From Flavobacterium sp. HSC-32F16 (GTDB taxonomy: Bacteria; Bacteroidota; Bacteroidia; Flavobacteriales; Flavobacteriaceae): DNA of 64,000 nucleotides. Under the pieces are notes generated by a model that was not told the origin of the DNA, made no database searches, and saw only the letters and a list, made by a program, of their open reading frames with translations. The position numbers were made by a program, and so were the translations under genes. Below, piece by piece: positions 53,128-61,661 of this stretch; positions within the stretch are counted from its first letter, which is position 1; each line of letters begins with the position of its first letter. The stretch covers positions 186,001 through 250,000 of the forward strand of contig NZ_JALKAC010000003.1 of NCBI RefSeq assembly GCF_024171645.1, read 5' to 3'.

Positions 53128-53584
53128 AAATTATCAAATCAAACACTATTTTTTAAATTTTACCACAACTAAAACCTTTAGCAGGTTTAAAAAAAATCTA
53201 ATAATTGAAAATGTAGGAAAGAGAGGGTTCCCAGCTTATGGTTCGAATCCTGATCTCCCCATTTACCACAAGCGTTACCAACTTTATATTTCTAGTTATT
53301 TTACCAAGTTATTTTTATGTTGCGGAGTCTGAAGTTCCGTACTAGAATGTTTCTCCAGCGAAGCTTCCAGATTAAACAAAGTTTTTATAAATAATTAGTC
53401 ATCTTGAAATTTCCATTGGTCCAGGCATCCCTGAATTTTAGTTTAGCCCTTAAATTCCAGCATAAAAAAAAGACCAAAAACTGAAGAAATTACTTAACTT
53501 TATCTTTCTTACTAGCGTTCGTGTGATAATCCATTTTGAAATCATTTAAGAATTCAAGTAATAGCATAAAAAAAGCATCAGCAG
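53128..53584. other. Gene-free gap with a tRNA-like remnant
   Basis: No gene in 457 bases. At about 53220-53262 lies GGTTCGAATCCTGATCTCCCC, resembling a tRNA T-arm and 3' acceptor, but the matching 5' half is missing. It may be a scar of an older tRNA-targeting insertion. The rest is AT-rich. Confidence 0.45.
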
Positions 53585-54811
53585 ATGAATACAGTAAAAA
53601 TCGGAGACAATTTTGAAAACAAGTCCTACGACATTATTATTGCTGCATTAAACAGCCAAAAGTTAGGCCTGATACCAGACTACTGCAGTGTTTACAGAAA
53701 GAAGGGATATTATTCCGTTAGAAGAAAAAAAGAGATAATATTTGATTTATCCATAGAAGTCAAACCTCCAGGTGCGGACAGACCAACCCTGCTCTACCTT
53801 ATCGAGTGTAAGAATTATTCATCCTCAATTCCTGTTGATGATGTGGCTTTATTTGCGCAATACAAAAGTGAAATTCATGATTATGCTGTTAAAGGTGTTT
53901 TTGTAACTAACAGCAAACTGCAAAGCGGAGCAATCGAAGAGATTAAATCGCATGGCATGATGCTGATCGAGGTGGATGAGGAAAACTATAATATTGTCCA
54001 CTATAAAAATGAGAGAAAGGATTATCCACAAGATGATATCGATCAGATTATCATCAAAGCCATACAGGGAGCGCTTTTACCGGCAGAAGTCGAAGGTTTA
54101 AAGAAATTATCTGCCAAGCATATAGACGCTATTGCCTCCCAACTCATTACCGAGTTCAGACCTGAAATCTTGAATTATGGATTACCTATCCCATTGCCGG
54201 AACTTCTTAAACACCTCAATAAAAAACACAAATTGAAGTACAGTTATTCCGATATGGAAAATGAGGCAAATAAACAAGTACTAGGATACTTCGATGCTGA
54301 AAAAAATGAAATAATACTAAGTTTATCAATAAAGGACAGCGTGAGAGAACCCTTTGTTGTAGCCCACGAAATAGGGCATTTTATATTACACAAGAACTTA
54401 AGGGTAAACAAAGCAAGATATAATAATTTTAAGGATACCAGTTTTAGTCTTTTTGAACAGAGCTATACCCTGAAAAATCCTAAGAACTGGATAGAATGGC
54501 AGGCAAACTGTTTTGCAGCAAGTCTACTAATGCCGCAGTTCAGTATTCAGGCCATTCTGATTTTAACCCAGAATAATTTGGGAATCAGTAAAGCCGGAAG
54601 TATTTTTCTCGATGACCAGGAATGCAACAGAAGGGACTTCATCGAAATAATCGAAAGGATGGCAGGTCATTTCAATGTATCTAAGCAAAGTATTGAGTAC
54701 CGTTTAAATGATCTTGGGCTTATAGTGAGACCCAAAACCAGAAAGGAACCGGATGCTGGCAAGGAATTGCTTAGAAGAATCAGTATACTGAATTCAAACC
54801 ATAATTTTTAG
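53585..54811 (+). CDS. Fusion of a Mrr-like endonuclease domain with an ImmA/IrrE-type zinc peptidase
   Basis: A 408-residue soluble protein. Residues 1-135 resemble a Mrr/REase PD-(D/E)XK domain: GDNFENKSYD, Asp54 in IIFDLSIEV, and Glu74-Cys-Lys76 in YLIECKNYSS, then VKGVFVTNSKLQSGAIEEIKSHGMMLIEVDE as in Mrr-like folds. Residues about 200-350 form an ImmA/IrrE metallopeptidase with HEIGHFILH (261-269) and the third metal ligand in WIEWQANCFAASLLMP (Glu304). In phage and ICE systems ImmA cuts a repressor; here a nuclease and protease in one chain suggest an activation-by-cleavage or repressor-cleaving defence factor. Confidence 0.82.
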   Translation: MNTVKIGDNFENKSYDIIIAALNSQKLGLIPDYCSVYRKKGYYSVRRKKEIIFDLSIEVKPPGADRPTLLYLIECKNYSSSIPVDDVALFAQYKSEIHDYAVKGVFVTNSKLQSGAIEEIKSHGMMLIEVDEENYNIVHYKNERKDYPQDDIDQIIIKAIQGALLPAEVEGLKKLSAKHIDAIASQLITEFRPEILNYGLPIPLPELLKHLNKKHKLKYSYSDMENEANKQVLGYFDAEKNEIILSLSIKDSVREPFVVAHEIGHFILHKNLRVNKARYNNFKDTSFSLFEQSYTLKNPKNWIEWQANCFAASLLMPQFSIQAILILTQNNLGISKAGSIFLDDQECNRRDFIEIIERMAGHFNVSKQSIEYRLNDLGLIVRPKTRKEPDAGKELLRRISILNSNHNF

Positions 54812-55006
54812 ATGCGGGCATCCGAGCATAAGAAAGTAGGAAAATATAAAAGACAGAAAAATGCAACGCTTTCCGCTAAAAGTACTATCCAATATATTCC
54901 ACATCAGATCAAATCAAGGAGCAGAAGGCTCTTTAAAGATACTGATATTGCCCTCATTTCTTTAAAACGGTGTCAGAGTTGCTCCAAGTCGCCAATAGCA
55001 CTCTAG
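54812..55006 (+). CDS. Possible small basic protein after the nuclease-protease gene
   Basis: A 64-residue basic, low-hydrophobicity ORF that starts directly at the stop of the upstream gene (TAG-ATG). It has no recognisable family and a KxxCQSCSK near its end. Coupling favours a real gene; the sequence character does not prove it. It could also be noise. Confidence 0.3.
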   Translation: MRASEHKKVGKYKRQKNATLSAKSTIQYIPHQIKSRSRRLFKDTDIALISLKRCQSCSKSPIAL

Positions 55007-55524
55007 ACATATCTTTGTGCAAGCGCCAGCTGGTCGTTCTTCACTAAAAATGGGATTGTCTGCAAACCTAAATAACGGCACAAGGCTACTCTGTGCTTGC
55101 CGTCCACAATATTGACCTCAGCATTGGTGATATTAAGGATCGGAGGAACCAGTTGAGTTCCTTTTTCTATTGTTTCTATCAACCGGGCAATACTTTCATC
55201 GGTATGGATAGTCCACAGATTGTTACAGGGAAATACATCTTCTACGACATCGCAGTAAGCGGCTACTACGTTTTCAAGGTTCAGATTTATCACTGTAAAC
55301 TCGTCCAGAAAACTTTGCTTATAATCATCCTCAAAAGGGGTCTGCAGTGCATCAAGCATCTTCATGTCCAAAGTTTCGGCCCATTGAATATCTAGTAATA
55401 GGTTTCCCGCTTTGGTTCTGCGTTTATATCCTTTAGCTTTTCTACGCAATCTTTTACCTTCTGCAATTCCCGCAATTATTTTGTTGTACATTTCACTGGC
55501 TTCCTCCATCGAAATTTCACTCAT
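55003..55524 (-). CDS. ParB/sulfiredoxin-fold domain protein
   Basis: A 173-residue protein, helical N-half, with a C-terminal ParB-N-like fold: LVPPILNITNAEVNIVDGKHRVALCRYLGLQTIPFLV (about 124-160). The DGKHR motif is the ParB/Srx nucleotide-binding signature. No ParA is nearby, so partition is unlikely; other ParB-fold proteins are nucleases or DNA-modification accessories. It is convergent with the nuclease-protease gene (overlapping the small ORF end by 4 bases). Confidence 0.75.
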   Translation of the reverse strand: MSEISMEEASEMYNKIIAGIAEGKRLRRKAKGYKRRTKAGNLLLDIQWAETLDMKMLDALQTPFEDDYKQSFLDEFTVINLNLENVVAAYCDVVEDVFPCNNLWTIHTDESIARLIETIEKGTQLVPPILNITNAEVNIVDGKHRVALCRYLGLQTIPFLVKNDQLALAQRYV

Positions 55525-55673
55525 TAATCTATTTTTCGTTAATATTCTTTATTTTTTACTGCTATCGCTGTTTAGATATTTTCGATAGACACTGCAAAAT
55601 TAGTCAAAACAGAAATCATAAAATGCGATAATTCCTTATAAAAAAACTATATCTGCATAGGATTATTCTATAA

Positions 55674-55706
55674 AAAGAGCTTCAATAATATTGAAGCTCT
55701 TTTTAA
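55674..55706 (-). terminator. Terminator of the peptidoglycan hydrolase gene
   Basis: AAAAAGAGCTTCAATA and TATTGAAGCTCTTTTT pair perfectly with a 2-nt centre, with runs on both sides. It lies 44 bp past the minus-strand stop at 55750. Confidence 0.88.
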
Positions 55707-55749
55707 TTAACCTAAAAATAAATACATTAATCCTTTTTTTATAAAAATT

Positions 55750-57111
55750 CTATAGCTGTGAGGCTAATCGATAATAATCATTCACCAGTTCTCCGTAATA
55801 TTTTCCTTCACTATTCTTATGGCCTTGTTTAAAATCTTTGGTTACATCTGCGGTACCTTTATTATAAGCAATAGCCACATATATCTTCTCATTAGCACTA
55901 AGTGTCGATTTGCCTTTTAAAGACGGAATTCTACTTTGCGCGGCATGCAGTTCAGATACTGCAAGCTCAATCAGCTTGTCCATATTTCCCCAACCTTCGC
56001 TTAGAAAGAAATTCGGATTACTTTTAAAAAATTGCAGATCGTATTGAAAAATTCCATATCCGTGACAGAACTTATCGGGTTTTGTTTCGTAAATAGTGTT
56101 GTAGACCGAGTCCCATCTTCCTATATTTTTCAAAGCCTTTCTTGCAATCTGAAACATTTTATCACCATTAGGATGTGCAAGAAGTTCCGTCTTGTCTTTA
56201 GGAAATGCCTTTCTGTTCGGAAAATCCAGGGTATCTCCCGTACAGCTCATTAAAAGATCATCAACAGTCGTTTTATCTATCATCCTGCTCCATACGAAAC
56301 CCGTTTCCTGGTAAGCAATAGCCATGAGCAGAAACAGATCAAATGGAGTATTATTGATTTTCTCCCAAATCTTATTTTCAAAATTTTGTTTAAACCAAAT
56401 CAGACTTTTTTCAATTTGAGTGTATTGTTTTACTTTTAAGGAAGTTAAGGTGTTTTTCCCCAATACTCCATCTACCACAAGACCTTTTAAAGCCTGATAA
56501 TTAGAAACTGCAATTGAAGTCTCTTTATCATAGCTCTGGTCGAAATTTCCATGATAAATTTTCAGTGATGCAAGTTTGCGTTTGGTTTCCTCAACTATGG
56601 AATGTTTCATCAAAGGAGTGCTGACATAAAAATTAAAAGGCGGATTACTGTAATCGAATTCAAATGCCTTGTTGGCCTGATAGACCACGTCATTGATTAA
56701 AATTCCATATTCCCACTGTCTTCCTGCAATGGTGCTCCTGCAGACATTATCTTTGGAGCTTTTTGCTTCAATTGTCCCCCCTACGCCATCGCTAAAAGCG
56801 ATATGTCCAATTTTGATTCCTTTATATCCCGGAGATCTAAAAAGAATGGCTCCGTAAGTCTGCGCCGCATCGCTGACACTTATCTGTGTGCAGAGCTTAC
56901 CTACATCACTGGCCCAGTAGCCGGTATAAGCTTCCTTGCCTCTTATTCCTACTTTAATTTTTGAAGATTGATAAACTACCCAGCTTACAAATTCTGCGCA
57001 GTCCCAAGGACCTTTATAATTTGAATTTTCAAATGGCACCATCGCACCAAACACATATTTTTCACCAATATGCTTTTCCGCTAAATCCAGTAATTGCTTT
57101 CCTGTTGACAT
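55750..57111 (-). CDS. Three-domain peptidoglycan hydrolase (NlpC/P60 - PG-binding - lysozyme-like)
   Basis: A 453-residue protein with no signal peptide. The N-terminal NlpC/P60-like domain has Cys38 in GPWDCAEFVSWVV, His103 in GHIAFSDGVGG and a following acidic residue in GTIEAKSS. A PG_binding_1-like repeat (about 170-235; YDKETSIAVSNYQALKGLVVDGVLGKNT) comes next, and a C-terminal lysozyme/transglycosylase-like region (about 245-453) has LMAIAYQETGFVWSR and HGYGIFQYDLQF. It would need another route (T6SS, lysis) to reach the wall. Immunity-type gene not found next to it. Confidence 0.8.
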   Translation of the reverse strand: MSTGKQLLDLAEKHIGEKYVFGAMVPFENSNYKGPWDCAEFVSWVVYQSSKIKVGIRGKEAYTGYWASDVGKLCTQISVSDAAQTYGAILFRSPGYKGIKIGHIAFSDGVGGTIEAKSSKDNVCRSTIAGRQWEYGILINDVVYQANKAFEFDYSNPPFNFYVSTPLMKHSIVEETKRKLASLKIYHGNFDQSYDKETSIAVSNYQALKGLVVDGVLGKNTLTSLKVKQYTQIEKSLIWFKQNFENKIWEKINNTPFDLFLLMAIAYQETGFVWSRMIDKTTVDDLLMSCTGDTLDFPNRKAFPKDKTELLAHPNGDKMFQIARKALKNIGRWDSVYNTIYETKPDKFCHGYGIFQYDLQFFKSNPNFFLSEGWGNMDKLIELAVSELHAAQSRIPSLKGKSTLSANEKIYVAIAYNKGTADVTKDFKQGHKNSEGKYYGELVNDYYRLASQL

Positions 57112-57952
57112 GGTTATAATTATTTATGGTTAAGAATTAAAATCATAAACCAATTCATGTAAAATAGGTCTACAGGCATTTTTGGGGTATTAAAATTAGG
57201 TTGTAAAAACAAGCATTTGCTTTGTTTAAAAATTATTGGCGGGTATTTAAATAGCAATAAGTTGATACATTGCCCTGAAAATTTGTGGCAGACCAGCTTA
57301 ATTAAATTCTTTCGTGCTCAATGAGAGTTAAATCATTCTCAGGATTCAAGTATAGGCCTTAAATGCCAATTAGTTTTAATTACACACCAAAAATAAAAAA
57401 TAAAAAAGACTCCAACACAAGTATATATACCTGTTTATCAAACAATTAAATCTTTACAAATTATTTTTATCTGGAACTAAACACGCAGGTGAAACCGCAG
57501 TAATAATCCAAATGAAACTTAAATTCTAAATCAAATCCTAACAAGAAAAAAAAATGTTACAATAATGATCTAATAAAAAATACAGTTAATAGGATTTATT
57601 TTACACTTAATCGAGAAAATTATCGCTCTATTATATAATTCAATAAATTTCCTGCTCAAATATACCTAAGGACAAAAGTTAATTATTAGCCTGCACATAC
57701 AAATAGTCCCGAAAAGGACAAAGCTTGGTTCAAATGCGTTTATGTCACCGTAATAAATAATTCGCAAAAAATTCTACTCAGAAGTCGATCTTCTACAAGC
57801 CGCTAAATTTCTCTTTATTTAGAATCTACATTTTTTTTAAGCCGTTCTCATTTACATACAATTTAAATTAAACCCTTAGAAAAAATTCTTTTCTATAAAA
57901 TTTAAAATTCTACAATTCTTTTATTGCGATTAACCCTAAAAATAAAATAATT
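57112..57952. other. Gene-free AT-rich gap
   Basis: No coding sequence or RNA recognised in about 840 bases; codon-length reading frames are short on both strands. It may hold promoters for the two flanking divergent genes. Confidence 0.5.
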
Positions 57953-59317
57953 ATGATAGCTGTTCTATTTACTTTGTTAACTGCGGGAATTATGGCAGGA
58001 CTGATTCAATATTTTGTCGACTTTAGAGGCCTACCTGTTTACCAGCCTCCAAAAAAAGAAGCAGACCCTCATAATTTTGAAAAAGAGCTGAAATTATCCT
58101 GGATTATTGTATTATACAATTGGATGAAAAGACACTGGCAGTTCGTAGGCTACCTAACCATTGGTACAGCAGGTGCTTTATTAACGCCTCTAATATTGAA
58201 ATTGACCGATCCAAGCGTTTCAGAAAAAATCGAAATCATTTCTCCATGTTGCTGTGTATTGTGTTTTTGGAATTACCTGATCCTTTTAGGTTATGGGATT
58301 GTGTTCGGGTATTCCAGCGTCTGGATTATCAGAAGCATTGGCATACTATTAACCGGGAACTTATTGCGTAATCAGGCTGAAATCCAGAATCAGATTGACA
58401 AGCTAAAGCAAAAAATAGAAGAACCAACTCCTAAAAGCCCGCAACCTGATGGCAATGCCCACCTATCTGCACTGACCTCATCAATTAGTATGGAGCACCT
58501 TAGGGAATCCCCTGATGATTATTACAACAAAGTAAAGGATGACAATGATAAACATCGATACTACTTCAGCATCAACATGTCTGATAACGATTCTCTTTAT
58601 AGTTCTTTAAGCCAGCTCTTGAGCAGTACACACAAAATCCAGCCAGCATACCAGCCCTCGATTCATTTGTACCCTAAAGCAGATCGTCATCAGGGTGGTC
58701 TATTAAAAAGTATATATTCAGGCAAAAGCTTCGACTTAGAAACAATTCTCTTTCTTGATGCATTACAGGATAAAAAGAGGGCTGAAGCAACCGCAGAAAT
58801 TAGCCTACACAATCTATCTGCTGAACAAATTCAGACAAAACTGGACAAAATAGAAAAAGAACTTCCTTACAACTGTGAACATGTCATTCCTCAGTCCTGG
58901 TTCAGTAAAAAAGAACCGATGCGCGGAGATCTGCATCATCTTTTCACCTGCGAATCGGATTGCAACAGCTTTAGAGGCAATAACCCCTATTATGATTTTC
59001 CAGAAATTGAAAATGTAATAAGAAAAGACTGCGGTATTCTTCAGGATAATAAGTTTGAACCTGAAATCAATAAAGGAGTCGTTGCAAGGGCAGTACTGTA
59101 CTTTCTGACCAGATATCCCCAGGTAATTGATCATGCCATGGGGTATACTGCTGCACACATCCCGATGCTTCTGAAATGGAATGCAGATGAAAAGGTGACA
59201 CTGTATGAAAGCCATCGAAACCAGACTATTTTTAAAATGCAGGGAAACAGAAATCCATTTATTGACTTTCCTGAATTGGCAAATAAAATAAACTTTGATC
59301 AGGCTTTTAAAAATTAA
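57953..59317 (+). CDS. Three-TM membrane-anchored endonuclease I-family (NucM-like) protein
   Basis: A 454-residue protein. TM1 is at 1-20, TM2 about 65-83 and TM3 about 98-130, then a short coiled coil (138-155). The N-terminal three-TM block resembles the YLATT region found with YEATS-like proteins, an inference from memory. After a linker (156-250) comes an endonuclease I domain: YNCEHVIPQSWF (His310), MRGDLHHLFTCES and DCNSFRGNNPYYDF. Usual EndoI enzymes are secreted; here the nuclease would face the cytoplasm or periplasm from the membrane, depending on topology. Confidence 0.82.
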   Translation: MIAVLFTLLTAGIMAGLIQYFVDFRGLPVYQPPKKEADPHNFEKELKLSWIIVLYNWMKRHWQFVGYLTIGTAGALLTPLILKLTDPSVSEKIEIISPCCCVLCFWNYLILLGYGIVFGYSSVWIIRSIGILLTGNLLRNQAEIQNQIDKLKQKIEEPTPKSPQPDGNAHLSALTSSISMEHLRESPDDYYNKVKDDNDKHRYYFSINMSDNDSLYSSLSQLLSSTHKIQPAYQPSIHLYPKADRHQGGLLKSIYSGKSFDLETILFLDALQDKKRAEATAEISLHNLSAEQIQTKLDKIEKELPYNCEHVIPQSWFSKKEPMRGDLHHLFTCESDCNSFRGNNPYYDFPEIENVIRKDCGILQDNKFEPEINKGVVARAVLYFLTRYPQVIDHAMGYTAAHIPMLLKWNADEKVTLYESHRNQTIFKMQGNRNPFIDFPELANKINFDQAFKN

Positions 59318-59584
59318 TCAGCGCCTGAGAAGGTTCGAGTTTTTTGTTGGAATATTTAAACAGCTCGAGATTATAGCCGTAGTTGTGTGGGAATCGGCAA
59401 TCTCCGAATTTCCATTATTCTCATCATATTAAAATTTAATCTCGCTTACTCAGTCGTCACTTAATTTGCAAATCAAATAAGCTATACTCTTAAATGGTGC
59501 TTACTTTACACTTATGTTTATGGCGTGTCATCTTTTTTCTTTACAAATAGTATTAAAAAAATTTCTGCAATCAAAAAAACATTT

Positions 59585-59592
59585 TATCTTTG
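59585..59592 (+). promoter_or_regulatory. Promoter -7 box of tRNA-Ser copy 2
   Basis: TATCTTTG, TAnnTTTG type, 33 bp before the tRNA, like copy 1. It is followed by the shared leader TGCACCCGCAAT. Confidence 0.65.
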
Positions 59593-59624
59593 CACCCGCA
59601 ATGAGAAAATGATTGCGTCTTACT

Positions 59625-59712
59625 GGAGGAATGGCAGAGCGGTCGAATGCGGCAGTCTTGAAAACTGTTGACTGTAACAGGTCCGGGGGTTCGAATCCCT
59701 CTTCCTCCGCCA
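59625..59712 (+). tRNA. tRNA-Ser(UGA), copy 2
   Basis: 88 nt, identical to copy 1 except for a compensated change in the acceptor stem (GGAGGAA/TTCCTCC), so both are functional in structure. Anticodon TGA, encoded CCA. It is the right boundary of the island. Confidence 0.96.
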
Positions 59713-59746
59713 AATGAAGTTCGAAAAGTGACTTTAAAAAATTAAA

Positions 59747-59779
59747 AGCCTTTAAACATCAGTGTTTAAAGGCTTTTTC
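59747..59779 (+). terminator. Terminator of tRNA-Ser copy 2
   Basis: AGCCTTTAAACA and TGTTTAAAGGCT with a short centre, followed by Ts; the counterpart of 46449-46481. Confidence 0.85.
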
Positions 59780-59822
59780 ATTTAGAATGGTATCGAACCC
59801 TGCTCGAAAAACGGTTACCTTC

Positions 59823-59872
59823 TTAGTTACCCACTCTATTTTAAACTCTTTTTTTCAAATCTGGGTAACTAA
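59823..59872. other. Putative att inverted repeat (right)
   Basis: TTAGTTACCCA (59823-59833) and TGGGTAACTAA (59862-59872), 28 bp apart, as on the left side. It may be the target of a second integration carrying the defence operon that follows. Confidence 0.6.
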
Positions 59873-60720
<848 letters not shown>

Positions 60721-60729
60721 ATCAAATTG

Positions 60730-61653
60730 ATGAACTATCCACAACTGCATCTCCCCAAAGATTTTTTGGATAATATAGATAAGGTTTTCCTTCCACCGGT
60801 AAAACCCATATTACCAGTCGCACCTGAAAAGCCTTCAAAACTGGAATTACTAAAAATTTTATTCCCTCTGATACTGATCGGAATATTTATGTTTTTTGCA
60901 AAACAGAACACACTAGGAATGCTTTTTATCGCACCCTGCATTTTTCTGCTCTTCTCCAATTCGGATAGAAAAAAATATGAAAATGATTTATGGCAGTACA
61001 ATAAAACATCATCCCAGTACCCGAAACTTCTCAGTCAGTACAGCTATGAAATGGAAATTCTCAAGGTCGATTCCCAGAACTATCAGGATTACAAAAGAAA
61101 CATCGCAAATGAACGGATACTAAACCTGGCTGCCGCCCACTTCCCTGGTAAGGACTATAAAAAAGGAAAGTCCCACGATTATTTCAAAAGTTTCCTACAC
61201 CGGTCATTCGGTGAAAAAATTATGGAAAGCGCATCCATTGCAGACAGCAGCTATAAACCTTATTGCAACGGGGAATACATGCCCTATGTTACCGATTTTG
61301 CCTATATCGATCCTTATATTAATTTAAGGATCGATATAGAGATCGACGAGCCTTATGACTTAGAGCTCAAAAAACCCATTCATCTTGACGACCTCCAGCG
61401 CAATGAGTTTTTTACAAGGAACTGCTGGGTAGTAGTGCGATTTGCAGAAGAACAGGCAGTTCTCTATCCAGAATTGTGCTGCCAATACCTCGAGAAAATC
61501 ATCGAGGGATTCTACAATGCGCCTGCATCCCTGAAAGATTTTAAGCATAATGTACCGGAAATAAAAAAATGGGATTTGCGTACTGCCGGAATTCTCATCT
61601 CAAAGGACCACCGCGACACATACCTCAACGGCAGGGTTTATTATAAATTATAA
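60730..61653 (+). CDS. Two-TM protein with nuclease-like C-terminal region
   Basis: A 307-residue protein starting at ATG 60730 (TTG 60727 is the alternative). A proline-rich cytosolic start is followed by two adjacent helices (about 40-57 and 60-76), then a charged helical stretch. The C-terminal part (about 170-300) has YVTDFAYIDPYINLRIDIEIDEPYDLE, followed by HLDDLQRNEFFTRNCWVVVRFAEEQ; this D..IxIEIDEPY..D..R..F....WxVxRF pattern is that of DUF559/Vsr-like PD-(D/E)XK domains. No database family assigned. First gene of a three-gene operon, 8 bp before the next. Confidence 0.7.
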   Translation: MNYPQLHLPKDFLDNIDKVFLPPVKPILPVAPEKPSKLELLKILFPLILIGIFMFFAKQNTLGMLFIAPCIFLLFSNSDRKKYENDLWQYNKTSSQYPKLLSQYSYEMEILKVDSQNYQDYKRNIANERILNLAAAHFPGKDYKKGKSHDYFKSFLHRSFGEKIMESASIADSSYKPYCNGEYMPYVTDFAYIDPYINLRIDIEIDEPYDLELKKPIHLDDLQRNEFFTRNCWVVVRFAEEQAVLYPELCCQYLEKIIEGFYNAPASLKDFKHNVPEIKKWDLRTAGILISKDHRDTYLNGRVYYKL

Positions 61654-61661
61654 AAAACAAT

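Larger units (their letters stand above)
46416..59624. mobile_element. tRNA-Ser-associated genomic island (about 13.2 kb)
   Basis: Two near-identical tRNA-Ser(UGA) blocks (tRNA + terminator + TTAGTTACCCA/TGGGTAACTAA inverted repeat) bound the segment, and a tyrosine recombinase lies just inside the left boundary. Cargo genes are toxin-antitoxin, nuclease, protease and cell-wall hydrolase genes, with long gene-free gaps and decayed remnants. No conjugation or phage structural genes are seen, so it is an integrative element that relies on other elements to move, or is already fixed. Confidence 0.75.

Noticed and set aside
46416..59624. Prophage
   Set aside because: No capsid, tail, terminase or replication genes are present; only an integrase and conflict genes.
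59528..59713. Minus-strand ORF across tRNA-Ser copy 2 ([15 protein letters not shown]...)
   Set aside because: Same artefact: antisense of the tRNA-Ser gene.
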